A stretch of 57,482 nucleotides of DNA from Fidelibacterota bacterium (GTDB lineage: Bacteria; Pseudomonadota; Alphaproteobacteria; Rhodospirillales; Rhodospirillaceae): assembly GCA_947476625.1 (NCBI GenBank), contig CANJRA010000016.1:1-57482 (forward strand). Reading direction: 5' to 3'. The position numbers and the translations under genes were made by a program. The notes beneath the pieces were generated by a model. It did not search any database and was not told the DNA's origin. It saw only the letters and a list, made by a program, of their open reading frames with translations. Each line of letters opens with the position of its first letter. Position 1 is the stretch's first letter. Shown piece after piece: positions 37,091 to 45,309 of this stretch.

Positions 37091-37504
37091 ATGGCTAAGA
37101 TGGGTACGGACTTCCGCGATCGATTAGACGCCGCGGCAAAAGCAAGAGAAGAGCTGCTTGCCAAGATTAAGGCCAAAGCACCACAAAACACACCCGGCTT
37201 TGCCGAACGCCAAGCCGCGCGTGTCGAGGCAAGCATCGCACGCGACGGACGTCGCGCTGAAGCTGCCGTGCGCAAAGCCGCTGAAGCCGCGCGCCGCGCT
37301 GAAGAAAAACTCGCCGCCGACATAGCCGCGCTGGAAGCCGCAGAGGCCGCGCGCGAAGCCAAAGAAGCTGAAATGAACCGGCCCGACCTTGAAAAGAAAG
37401 AGCGTCGCGCGAAGGCCAAAGCAGACCGGGATGCAAAATTCCAGGAACGCGAAGCCAAACGCCTTAAGCGCCAAAAGCAAAGCGGCGGAAAACGGGCCTC
37501 TTAA
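37091..37504 (+). CDS. Charged coiled-coil protein, DUF6481-like
   Basis: This 137-residue protein is nearly all Ala, Lys, Arg and Glu from residue 40 on and should form a long helix or coiled coil. The N-terminus (DFRDRLDAAAKAREELLAKIKA) and the repeating AERQAARV pattern fit the DUF6481 family, common in Alphaproteobacteria and of unknown function. The ATG at 37091 is chosen because the frame upstream reads through non-coding leader; a GAGGGAG site lies about 13 bases before it. It has its own terminator. Confidence 0.7.
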   Translation: MAKMGTDFRDRLDAAAKAREELLAKIKAKAPQNTPGFAERQAARVEASIARDGRRAEAAVRKAAEAARRAEEKLAADIAALEAAEAAREAKEAEMNRPDLEKKERRAKAKADRDAKFQEREAKRLKRQKQSGGKRAS

Positions 37505-37527
37505 AGCACGTCACAGCAATGAAAAAA

Positions 37528-37567
37528 ACGGCGCCCCTCGCAAGCCTGCGGAGGGCGCCGTTTTACG
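37528..37567. terminator. Terminator after the DUF6481-like gene
   Basis: ACGGCGCCC...GGGCGCCGT forms a long GC-rich hairpin with T runs on both sides (TTTTACG on plus; a seven-T run on minus). It is about 24 bases past the stop. Confidence 0.88.
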
Positions 37568-37642
37568 TTGTGCTATGGAACGCGCTATACCGGCTAACGC
37601 CCACGAGTAAAGACTGACGCACAAAGATTGGCGAGTGACGAC

Positions 37643-38590
37643 ATGAAAACGATCCTCAAGATTCTGGCCGCTGCCGTGATTATTGCGGGCATAGCGGTGG
37701 CCGGCTTTGCCGTTGATGCGCAGATTCGCATCGCCGCCGAGGAAACCTATGCCGCCGACGCCGGCGCGCCCGGTCGGTTCGTGACCATCGATGGCCACAG
37801 GCTGCATATCGCAACGATCGGTGACATCGCCGCCGACCCCACAGGCGCGCCCTTACTGCTGATTCATGGATATGCCGCCCAGGGCCATGTGACGTGGCTG
37901 CCGTGGGCAAGCAAGCTCGCCGCCTCACGCGCACTGATCATGCCGGACCTTCTGGGTTTCGGCCATTCGGCCCGCGTGACCGCGCCCGAAGCGGCGCTGA
38001 CACTCAAGGGACGCGCTGCGACCATGGCCGCGGTCCTGGATTCGATGGGTGTCACACAGGTAGATATCGTCGGCGAGTCTTACGGCGGCGCAGTAGCTGC
38101 GCAATTCGCGCTGGACTATCCCGCGCGTGTACGCCGGATCATTTTCATGGACGCAATCATCGACCCGCGCGCGGATATGAATGGGCAAGGCGATTTACCC
38201 CTGGGGATTGGTCGTGCGCTAACCTGGCACGTCCACGGCGGCGGGCCTTTTGGATATGCCAAAAGCGCCTGCAATGGTCAGCCCGACTGCCGGTGGCTGC
38301 GTCTTGCCCGCGTCAAAGGCACGACCGACGCCCATCGCACAATGTCCATTGTCCATCGCACGTCTGCCGAAGATGCGACGCTATTAAACGAAATCGCGCG
38401 CATTAAGGTACCCTCGCTGGTTATCTGGGGCAGCGAAGACCGCGTCGTGCCGGTGGCCGAGGGCGATCGACTGGCGCAGAGCTTGAAAACACGGTTGGCG
38501 GTCGTCGCCAACGCCGGTCACGCGCCCTATGTGGCACAGCCGGAAAAAGTCGCGGAACGGGTTCTGGAATTTCTGGCCGCGACGCCGTAG
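37643..38590 (+). CDS. Membrane-anchored alpha/beta hydrolase
   Basis: This 315-residue protein begins with a hydrophobic helix (ILAAAVIIAGIAVAGFAV, about 7-24), a signal anchor or uncleaved signal, so the enzyme probably faces the periplasm. The hydrolase fold carries the nucleophile Ser146 in GESYGG, Asp266 in WGSEDRVVP and His293 in NAGHAPY, and an oxyanion HG pair in LLIHGYAAQG. A cysteine pair (SACNGQPDC) may be disulfide-bonded. ATG 37643 is chosen; a TTG at 37628 would add five residues. The substrate is unknown; a lipase/esterase or haloperoxidase-like activity is possible. Confidence 0.85.
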   Translation: MKTILKILAAAVIIAGIAVAGFAVDAQIRIAAEETYAADAGAPGRFVTIDGHRLHIATIGDIAADPTGAPLLLIHGYAAQGHVTWLPWASKLAASRALIMPDLLGFGHSARVTAPEAALTLKGRAATMAAVLDSMGVTQVDIVGESYGGAVAAQFALDYPARVRRIIFMDAIIDPRADMNGQGDLPLGIGRALTWHVHGGGPFGYAKSACNGQPDCRWLRLARVKGTTDAHRTMSIVHRTSAEDATLLNEIARIKVPSLVIWGSEDRVVPVAEGDRLAQSLKTRLAVVANAGHAPYVAQPEKVAERVLEFLAATP

Positions 38591-38593
38591 CGT

Positions 38594-39118
38594 TTATTTC
38601 CCCACGGGCGGAATGGCCGGAATACCGAAGCCGATATCAAGCCATGTCCGCTGAACCTCGGGATGCGTCTCCGCGTGGGTGTAGTCAAATTTGGCGGCGT
38701 CTGCCTTGAAGAAATTTACCATGCGGCGCGGAAGGCCGGGGTCGTTCGCAACGGGAAGAGTCACGGTCTCTATTTGAATTTCCGAGCCCGGCTCGCCGGC
38801 ATAGTCGGTGATGGAATGCATGCCACAGGGATGCTCCAGCGCCGTTTTATAATTTCGACGCATAATCATTGCCAGTGATCGTTCGAAAAACTGTAAGCCG
38901 TCTTTGCCGGTAACGTCTGCGCCCCAGGGTTCGAAACGTTCGGTACCCATAAAGCGAACAATGTATTGATCGTTCGTTCCCTCTTCCATAATCACAAGCC
39001 TGGGGATCATTGAACTGGGAAGATGTTGAAAGATCGCGCGGAAATGAGGGAACTGCGAATCACTCCGCAATGCCTGCCAGGCTGCGAAAAACGCCGCAGC
39101 GTCAGCTGTCGTAAACAT
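38594..39118 (-). CDS. PAS-domain-like protein of the PF07310 type
   Basis: The 174-residue product resembles the small PAS-type proteins common in Alphaproteobacteria: the segment IPRLVIMEEGTND..YIVRFMGTERFEPWGADVTGKD matches the conserved RLFLLDV...RLVGT...GRDLTGR pattern. It has no output domain, so it probably acts through protein contacts or senses a ligand. It is convergent with the hydrolase gene (three bases between stops) and has a solitary promoter. Confidence 0.65.
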   Translation of the reverse strand: MFTTADAAAFFAAWQALRSDSQFPHFRAIFQHLPSSMIPRLVIMEEGTNDQYIVRFMGTERFEPWGADVTGKDGLQFFERSLAMIMRRNYKTALEHPCGMHSITDYAGEPGSEIQIETVTLPVANDPGLPRRMVNFFKADAAKFDYTHAETHPEVQRTWLDIGFGIPAIPPVGK

Positions 39119-39194
39119 TCAACACCGGAGCCGTAAAGACCCACACTTTGAAGGGGATTGCACCCTTCTCGCAAGAAGAATTTGCTCAAGCGGC

Positions 39195-39755
39195 CTACGC
39201 GCCGAAAATAGCCGTGAGAATGCGCATAACGTGGGCCTGACCAAGCGGATCGAGTTTGATGCCGGTCGCCGTGAAATAAACCGTCAGATTATTGAGCGCA
39301 TCATCCTTCTGTTCCGCCGGGGCGCGGGCAATACCTTCATCATTGCCGCCCGTCACGAGAGAATAGAACGTCAGGGTTTGAAGCTGCTCCATATCGACTT
39401 CGCATTGCTTTATGCGATCGCGCAAAGCCCCGGCGGTTGCGCGGCTGCTGCCGACCAAGTCCGACGCTTCAATGACATCTTTCAAATTCTCACGCGCACT
39501 GCGCAACGGCTCGACCAAATTACGCTGCCATTCGCGGGAGAGTTTCAAAGCCGCCGCCAGAAACCTCGCGAGATGAGCCGTACCGGTTCCGCGGTACGCC
39601 AGCCAAGCGCAAAACAACACCATATTGACGTCGGCGCCCAACCTGTTCTGTAACGCGAGGCAGGGTTTTTCCACGCCGGGCTCGGCGTACGCCCAGGACA
39701 CAAAATCCCACAGCGGATTGCCTTTGCCGATGGAAGGTGCCGTGACAGCGTTCAT
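39195..39755 (-). CDS. TIGR02444 family protein (DUF2390)
   Basis: This 186-residue protein has the family's N-terminal pattern NPLWDFVSWAYAEPGVEKPCLALQ-like and NMVLFCAWLAYRG, followed by LAAALKLSREWQ. The function is unknown. It overlaps ubiX by four bases (ATGA), so it is translated from the same transcript. Confidence 0.88.
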   Translation of the reverse strand: MNAVTAPSIGKGNPLWDFVSWAYAEPGVEKPCLALQNRLGADVNMVLFCAWLAYRGTGTAHLARFLAAALKLSREWQRNLVEPLRSARENLKDVIEASDLVGSSRATAGALRDRIKQCEVDMEQLQTLTFYSLVTGGNDEGIARAPAEQKDDALNNLTVYFTATGIKLDPLGQAHVMRILTAIFGA

Positions 39756-40399
39756 GAGCGTCGGCCCCGCGGGGTTTTAGATTTCAACTGAGGTTCGCCC
39801 CATCGCCGCACAAGGCCGGCATCGATATCGAACAGGTCCAGCACACGCCCGACCGTGTGGTCGATCATATCGGCAATCGTTTCGGGTTTGGCGTAAAAGC
39901 CCGGCAGCGGCGGCGCAATGATGGCGCCGATTTCAGATGCCTGGGTCAAAGTACGTAAATGCCCCGTATGCAACGGGGTTTCGCGCACCATAAGAACAAG
40001 CCTGCGGCGTTCCTTCAGAACAACATCGGCCGCGCGCGATAAAAGCGAAGACGTCACGCCCGTGGCGATTTCAGACACCGTGCGGATGGAACAGGGCGCG
40101 ACAATCATACCCCGCGTCTTAAAAGAGCCGGAAGAAATGGCCGCCGCCATATCCGTGGGGGCGTAAACCGTGTGCGCCAGGGCTTTCACTGTCGCGACTT
40201 TGAAATCGGTTTCGTGTGCCAATGTCACTTCCGCCGACTTCGACATCACAAGATGCGTATCGATGCCGACCGCGCGCAGCACTTCGAGCAAACGGATGCC
40301 ATAAACAATGCCGGACGCACCGCTGATACCGACGATCAGCCGGTTGGACGCATGACCAGATGTGGATGTTTTTGTGACGGATCGGGACGCAGCAGCCAT
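39752..40399 (-). CDS. ubiX: Flavin prenyltransferase UbiX
   Basis: UbiX (215 aa) attaches a dimethylallyl group to FMN, giving the prenylated cofactor used by UbiD decarboxylases in ubiquinone synthesis. The FMN-binding fold is seen in GISGASGIVYG (24-34), the SRAADVVLKERRRLVLMVRETPL segment, and the C-terminal DHTVGRVLDLFDID. An ATG at 40399 gives a 16-residue N-terminal extension rich in Ser/Thr; the core starts NRLIVGISG. It is the first gene of the pair with the TIGR02444 gene. Confidence 0.95.
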   Translation of the reverse strand: MAAASRSVTKTSTSGHASNRLIVGISGASGIVYGIRLLEVLRAVGIDTHLVMSKSAEVTLAHETDFKVATVKALAHTVYAPTDMAAAISSGSFKTRGMIVAPCSIRTVSEIATGVTSSLLSRAADVVLKERRRLVLMVRETPLHTGHLRTLTQASEIGAIIAPPLPGFYAKPETIADMIDHTVGRVLDLFDIDAGLVRRWGEPQLKSKTPRGRRS

Positions 40400-40522
40400 A
40401 GGGTACCTTGAAGCGGAAAATGCGGACTCGTTTATATATAAGCTCTATACACATACCATAGACTAGCCATGCCAGACGAATCTTCCTAAAACAAAGGAAG
40501 AATGCGCGCGTAGGGGGGAAAA

Positions 40523-40612
40523 ATGACGGGCAATAACTTCACGGTCGCCGGCAAAGGCACCTCCTCCTCGGATATTTGGCCGCACCGGCCGACCGCAGAG
40601 AGCTGGAGCTGA
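40523..40612 (+). CDS. Possible 29-residue small protein or leader peptide before gst
   Basis: An ATG at 40523 has a strong purine-rich site (AGGGGGGAAAA) and opens a 29-codon frame (MTGNNFTVAGKG...AESWS, stop TGA at 40612) that ends 42 bases before the GST start. It has no hydrophobic segment. The good Shine-Dalgarno is the only support; it could be a leader peptide or chance. Confidence 0.3.
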   Translation: MTGNNFTVAGKGTSSSDIWPHRPTAESWS

Positions 40613-40654
40613 ATATCGGCCTCTGCGAAAAAACCTTAGCCTAGGACAGAGATC

Positions 40655-41296
40655 ATGGACATTTACGGCGTTATTTACTCACCCTTCGCGGCCCGCGTGG
40701 CCTTCGCTGCCAGCTTCAAAGGTTTCAAATACAAAATCGTTGCGCCGAAGGACGGTACAAAAACGCCTGCGTTCCTGAAGCTCAATCCGCTCGGCAAAGT
40801 TCCCGTCCTGAAAGACGGTAAAGTTGTCCTGTTTGAATCCAGCGTGATCATCGAATACCTGGAAGCCAAGTCCAAAAAGAAGCGGCTTGTACCGACCCCT
40901 GCAAAAGCCGGCGCTGAGGCCCGCTTGCTTGGCGCACTATTCGCTGAATACCTTCAGCCGAGCGTACTGGGGCTTTGGCAGCAGATCGACCCGGCAAAAC
41001 GCGATCAAGCCGTCGTCGACGCCAAGCTTACTGATGTCGCCCGCTACCTCGACATCATTGAAAAGCGCATGAGCGCAAAACCCTATTGCGCCGGCGCCAA
41101 GCCGACGATCGCGGATTGTTATGCCCTGCCGGTCATGTTCTTTCTGACGAACTTCATGCCGCGTTTTGGCGCGACAAACCTTCTCAAAGGCCGCAAGAAA
41201 CTGACAAAATACATCGCCTTTGCACGCAAGAACAAACTTACGAGCGGCGTGCTTGCGCAAATGGATGCAGCGCTGCAACAGGTAATGGGCGGCTAA
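40655..41296 (+). CDS. Glutathione S-transferase family protein
   Basis: This 213-residue protein has an N-terminal thioredoxin-like domain with YSPFAARVAFAASFKG, a cis-Pro region LGKVPVLKDG and the glutathione-binding ESSVIIEYLE. The C-terminal domain has KPTIADCYALPVMF, the GST helical-domain signature. It is a cytoplasmic detoxifying or redox enzyme; class and substrate are unclear. It is a separate gene from the YfcG-type GST at 3275-3904 with little similarity. The broken antiporter gene begins 30 bases after it. Confidence 0.85.
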   Translation: MDIYGVIYSPFAARVAFAASFKGFKYKIVAPKDGTKTPAFLKLNPLGKVPVLKDGKVVLFESSVIIEYLEAKSKKKRLVPTPAKAGAEARLLGALFAEYLQPSVLGLWQQIDPAKRDQAVVDAKLTDVARYLDIIEKRMSAKPYCAGAKPTIADCYALPVMFFLTNFMPRFGATNLLKGRKKLTKYIAFARKNKLTSGVLAQMDAALQQVMGG

Positions 41297-41326
41297 CGCC
41301 CAGATAAGAAGGAGCTTACGCGATAC

Positions 41327-42979
41327 ATGGAGAGCATTAGCCTCATCAACGGCCTGCTGCTGTTTGGCGCGTTGCTGGTCATGCTCGGCATTTTGTCGAG
41401 CCTGATCGCAACGCGCTTCGGCGCACCGTTGTTGCTGGTGTTTGTAGGCCTCGGCATGCTGGCGGGCGAGGATGGTCCGGGCGGAATTGTTTTCAATAAT
41501 TACCGCTCGACGTACCTGATCGGCTCGCTGGCACTTGCTGTTATTTTGTTTGACGGCGGCTTGCGTACGCATCTTAAAACACTGCGCGGCGCCATCGGCC
41601 CGGCCACGCTTTTGGCAAGCGTCGGCGTCATCCTGACGGCCTGCAAATGAAGCAGCGGATCGGCGCGACCCTCGAAATGGAGTCCGCCACGAACGATCCG
41701 GTGGCTGTATTTCTGACGATGGTTTTGGCCGAGATCATTCTGACAACCGTCGACGGCGTCGTTCCTCACCCGGATGCCGTCGCACTCTTGGGAACATTGT
41801 CGCTGCATGCGGTAATTGGCGCCTTTGGCGGCATCTTGGGAGGTTTGGGCGCGTCGTGGCTTCTGAACCGCGTCAATCTGCCGGGCGGACTTCATCCGTT
41901 GCTGGCGATTGCGATCGCCGTCGTTATCTATTCTCTGACCTCGGTCTTTGAGGGCAGCGGATTCCTCGCGGTCTATCTCGCGGGCATGATCCTCGGCAAT
42001 CGGCCGCTGCGCGCGTCCGCCAGCATTGTCACCGTCAACGACGCCGCTACTTGGCTCGCACAGATCGTCATGTTCCTGGTGCTGGGACTGTTGGTAACCC
42101 CGACCAAGGTGCTGACGTATCTCTGGCCTGCCGTTGGTATCGCCCTTTTCCTGATGCTGATCGCGCGCCCCCTGGCCGTGTGGCTTTGCCTGACGCCGTT
42201 TGGTTTCTCGTGGCGAGAGAAGGTGTTCGTATCCTGGGTGGGCCATTCCAACGCTCTCGGACGTTGTGCACGCCGAGCTTTATTTCAACGTCGCCTTCGT
42301 TGTCGTGGTTTTCTCGCTGTTGATTCAGGGATGGACGCTGACCCCCGCGGCGCGTCTGTTGAAACTCGCCTTGCCCAAAACCGCGGCACCTGTGCAACGC
42401 TTCGAACTCGACCTTCCCGGCCAGTTGGCGCTCGAGATGGTCGGCTACCCTGTTCTGGCCGATAGCGCCGTCATGAACGGCGCGGCGGTGCCGGCGTGGG
42501 CCCGCCCGGCATTCGTCATCCGCAACCAGAACATTCTGACGCCGGGTCAGGCGGGGGCCTTAAAAACCGGCGACTTCGGATATTTCCTGGCGGCGCCCGA
42601 TCGCGTCACCCGCTTGGATCAATTGTTCGCCGCCCACGCCGAGCTGCTGGTCTCGGATGAACCCTTCTTCGGTGAGTTCGCCTTTACCGGCGATATCAAG
42701 CTCAAGGAAGTCGTCGCGTTTTACGGCCTGCCGATCGATCCGGAAATCGGCAACTTCACGATTGCCGATCTATTCGCCTTACACTTTGACGGCAAACCCG
42801 ATGTCGGCGATCACCTGCCCATCGGCGGTGCGGTTGTGATGGCGCGCGAAGTCGATGAAGACCGCGTCACCAGCGCCGGTCTGCAGCTCGACGCACTATC
42901 CGGGCCGGTCGTTAAATCTGCCATACGCGGCAAGCTGAAAATGGTCTTCGCACGCGCTTTCAGGCGAAAAACCTCCTGA
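41327..42979 (+). pseudogene. NhaP2/CvrA-type K+/H+ antiporter, broken by two internal deletions
   Basis: Three pieces of one antiporter are in different frames. Piece 1 (41327-41650) ends LLASVGVILTA and then meets a stop. Piece 2 (41647-42240) starts KQRIGATLEMESATNDPVAV and reads to KVFVSWVG. Piece 3 (from about 42245, frame of piece 1, to 42979) goes on LSDVVHAELYFNVAFVVVV and includes the C-terminal domain DHLPIGGAVVMAREV of the CorC/HlyC-type. Compared with E. coli CvrA, the first junction lacks about 43 residues, including the conserved GSTDAAAVF with the ion-coupling Asp; the second lacks about 11 (the LRGAVPI segment). Both shift frame, but their sum restores it. The protein cannot be functional as read; an assembly collapse is the alternative. 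Confidence 0.88.
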
Positions 42980-43059
42980 CGCCGATAAGTGGTTGAAATG
43001 GGGCTCACCCAGCCTCACATTTACAGCGATCCAATTCATTTCCGAAAGTTAAGAACGTA

Positions 43060-44736
43060 GTGGAAGAGTCCTTACACTCCACGCCGCTGATCGCCACCAT
43101 TGTGATGGGCTTATGCCTGGCCTTTGTGTTGGGCGCGGTTGCCACCCGCCTGCGGCTATCGCCGTTGGTGGGCTACCTGCTTGCCGGTGTTCTCGTTGGC
43201 CCTTTCACACCCGGTTTTGTCGCCGACCAGGCCCTTGCCCCCGAGCTCGCCGAAATCGGGGTCATTCTGCTGATGTTCGGCGTCGGCATGCATTTTTCGC
43301 TGAAAGATCTGCTATCGGTCAAAAATATCGCGATTCCGGGCGCGCTCGTGCAGATCGCCGTTGCGACGCTGCTCGGCATGGGGCTCGCCTGGATTCTCGG
43401 GTGGAACTTCGCCGCCGGCTTCGTGTTCGGCTTGGCGCTATCGGTCGCCAGTACCGTCGTCCTCATTCGCGCCCTGCAAGAACGCCGCCTGATCGACACA
43501 CAGCGCGGGCGCATCGCCGTCGGCTGGTTGATCGTCGAAGATTTAGCGATGGTGCTGGCGCTCGTTTTACTGCCGGCTCTCGCCAGCATTATGAAGGATA
43601 CCAGTGAGGCTATCGCCATCGGCGATATTCTCACGACACTCGGCATCACGCTTGGCAAGGTGGCAATCTTTATCGCGCTGATGCTGATCGTGGGCCGGCG
43701 CGTCATTCCCTGGATTTTGCATCACATCGCGCATATGGGCTCGCGCGAGTTATTTCGCCTCGCGGTTCTGGCGATTGCCTTGGGCGTGGCTTATGGCGCC
43801 GCCCAGCTCTTCGGCGTGTCGTTTGCGCTGGGTGCCTTCTTCGCGGGCATGATGATGGGCGAATCCGAACTCAGCCAGCGCGCCGCCGAGGAAACCTTGC
43901 CGCTGCGTGATGCGTTCGCTGTGCTGTTCTTTGTCTCGGTCGGCATGCTGTTCGATCCGTCTATTCTTGTCCACGCGCCATTGGAAGTTCTGGCGACCCT
44001 CGCCATCATCCTTTTCGGAAAATCCATCGCCGCGTTTCTAATCGTGCGGGTCTTCGGCCACTCTAATTCCATGGCCTTGACCATTTCCGCCAGCCTCGCG
44101 CAGATCGGCGAGTTTTCCTTCATCCTGGCGGCGTTAGGCGTACAACTCGAATTGCTGCCTCCGCACGGACGCGATCTCATCATCACCGGCGCGTTGTTTT
44201 CGATTTTGATCAACCCGTTTTTCTTTGTCGTTCTAGGGCGATGGAAAGCGCGGTTTGAGAGCGTCGCCACCCCGGTTCCCCCAACCGAGATTGAACCACT
44301 GGCCGTTCTGCCGGTCACAGCCTTGCAGGATCATGCCGTTGTCGTCGGGTTTGGGCGTGTCGGAAGTTTGGTGGCCGCCGATTTCCGCGCGCGCAATACG
44401 CCGGTCCTCGTGATCGAAGATCACGAAAAGAATATCTCCGCCGCGCGCGACGGCATATTTGAAATAATCCCCGGTAACGCCGCGAAGTCCGAAGTGATCC
44501 GCGCCGCAAATCTGGCCGGTGCGCGCTGGCTGGTCGTTACTATCCTCAATGCCTTTGAGGCCGGTCAGATTGTGCAGCAAGCCCGCAAAAGCAACCGCTC
44601 TCTTAAGATCATCGCCCTGGCACACTTTGATGCCGTGGTCATTCACCTCACCAAGTGCGGCGCAGACATCACGATCATGGGCGAACGCGAAATCGCCCGC
44701 AGCATGATCGAGCATGCTTTCGTAGAATCTACTTAA
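43060..44736 (+). CDS. YbaL-type cation:proton antiporter (CPA2 family)
   Basis: This 558-residue inner-membrane protein has about 12-13 membrane spans followed by a cytoplasmic RCK/TrkA-N domain (HAVVVGFGRVGSLVAADF, about 425-442). Typical CPA2 motifs are AEIGVILLMFGVGMHF and SLAQIGEFSFIL. Its domain order, length and RCK end fit YbaL/RosB more than KefB. GTG at 43060 is the start; it follows the broken NhaP-type antiporter by 80 bases. Its stop shares bases with the convergent flavin reductase gene. It may have taken over ion exchange from the broken neighbour, which is an inference. Confidence 0.9.
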   Translation: MEESLHSTPLIATIVMGLCLAFVLGAVATRLRLSPLVGYLLAGVLVGPFTPGFVADQALAPELAEIGVILLMFGVGMHFSLKDLLSVKNIAIPGALVQIAVATLLGMGLAWILGWNFAAGFVFGLALSVASTVVLIRALQERRLIDTQRGRIAVGWLIVEDLAMVLALVLLPALASIMKDTSEAIAIGDILTTLGITLGKVAIFIALMLIVGRRVIPWILHHIAHMGSRELFRLAVLAIALGVAYGAAQLFGVSFALGAFFAGMMMGESELSQRAAEETLPLRDAFAVLFFVSVGMLFDPSILVHAPLEVLATLAIILFGKSIAAFLIVRVFGHSNSMALTISASLAQIGEFSFILAALGVQLELLPPHGRDLIITGALFSILINPFFFVVLGRWKARFESVATPVPPTEIEPLAVLPVTALQDHAVVVGFGRVGSLVAADFRARNTPVLVIEDHEKNISAARDGIFEIIPGNAAKSEVIRAANLAGARWLVVTILNAFEAGQIVQQARKSNRSLKIIALAHFDAVVIHLTKCGADITIMGEREIARSMIEHAFVEST

Positions 44737-45290
44737 CCGAACGTCCGCAGCGTACCGCCGTGAAATAGCAGCGGCGTCTTACCGATATTGAAGATGCGCC
44801 GCACGCGGCCAACAATGATGTCGTGGTCGCCGCCGGGATAGCGCGCTTCCACTGTACATTCGAAGTACACCACACAGCCTTCGATCAGCGGAACGCCGCC
44901 AAGTCCGGTATGGAGGCTGACGCACTGGAACTTGTCGCCGCCGGCGCGGGCGAACCCCACAGCAATATGTTCCTGCTCGGCCGACAACACGTTGACGGCG
45001 AAAGGGTCACCTACCTGGAAGTGCACAAAGGTCGCAGCGATCTTGGCGATGCTCCACAGAATGAGCGGCGGATCGAGTGAGAGTGAATTAAAGGAACTGA
45101 CGGTGATTCCTATCGGCGCGCCGGTCGGCGACAGCGTCGTCATACATGTCACACCCGTCGCGAAATGGCCGAGCGTCTCACGGAAGTGCTTGCGCGCGAC
45201 TTCACTGCCTGCGGGATCGGTGCCGGTCCGACCCTCTATCAGCAACTTAACGCCAACGAGAATGGGCTGATCTTCCTTCATCGCCGTCAT
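44733..45290 (-). CDS. Flavin reductase-like FMN-binding protein
   Basis: This 185-residue protein is a flavin reductase/HpaC-type domain: FRETLGHFATGVTCMTTLSP, GITVSSFNSLSLDPPLIL and KFQCVSLHTGLGGVPLIEGCVVYFEC. It reduces FMN or FAD with NAD(P)H for a partner monooxygenase, though no monooxygenase is in the window. The ATG at 45290 is chosen (GGAA five bases upstream); an ORF back to 45332 overlaps the permease end. Its stop overlaps the ybaL stop by three bases. It follows the APC permease by 19 bases and may be co-transcribed. Confidence 0.85.
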   Translation of the reverse strand: MTAMKEDQPILVGVKLLIEGRTGTDPAGSEVARKHFRETLGHFATGVTCMTTLSPTGAPIGITVSSFNSLSLDPPLILWSIAKIAATFVHFQVGDPFAVNVLSAEQEHIAVGFARAGGDKFQCVSLHTGLGGVPLIEGCVVYFECTVEARYPGGDHDIIVGRVRRIFNIGKTPLLFHGGTLRTFG

Positions 45291-45309
45291 GCCGATTCCA
45301 ACGTTGCTT

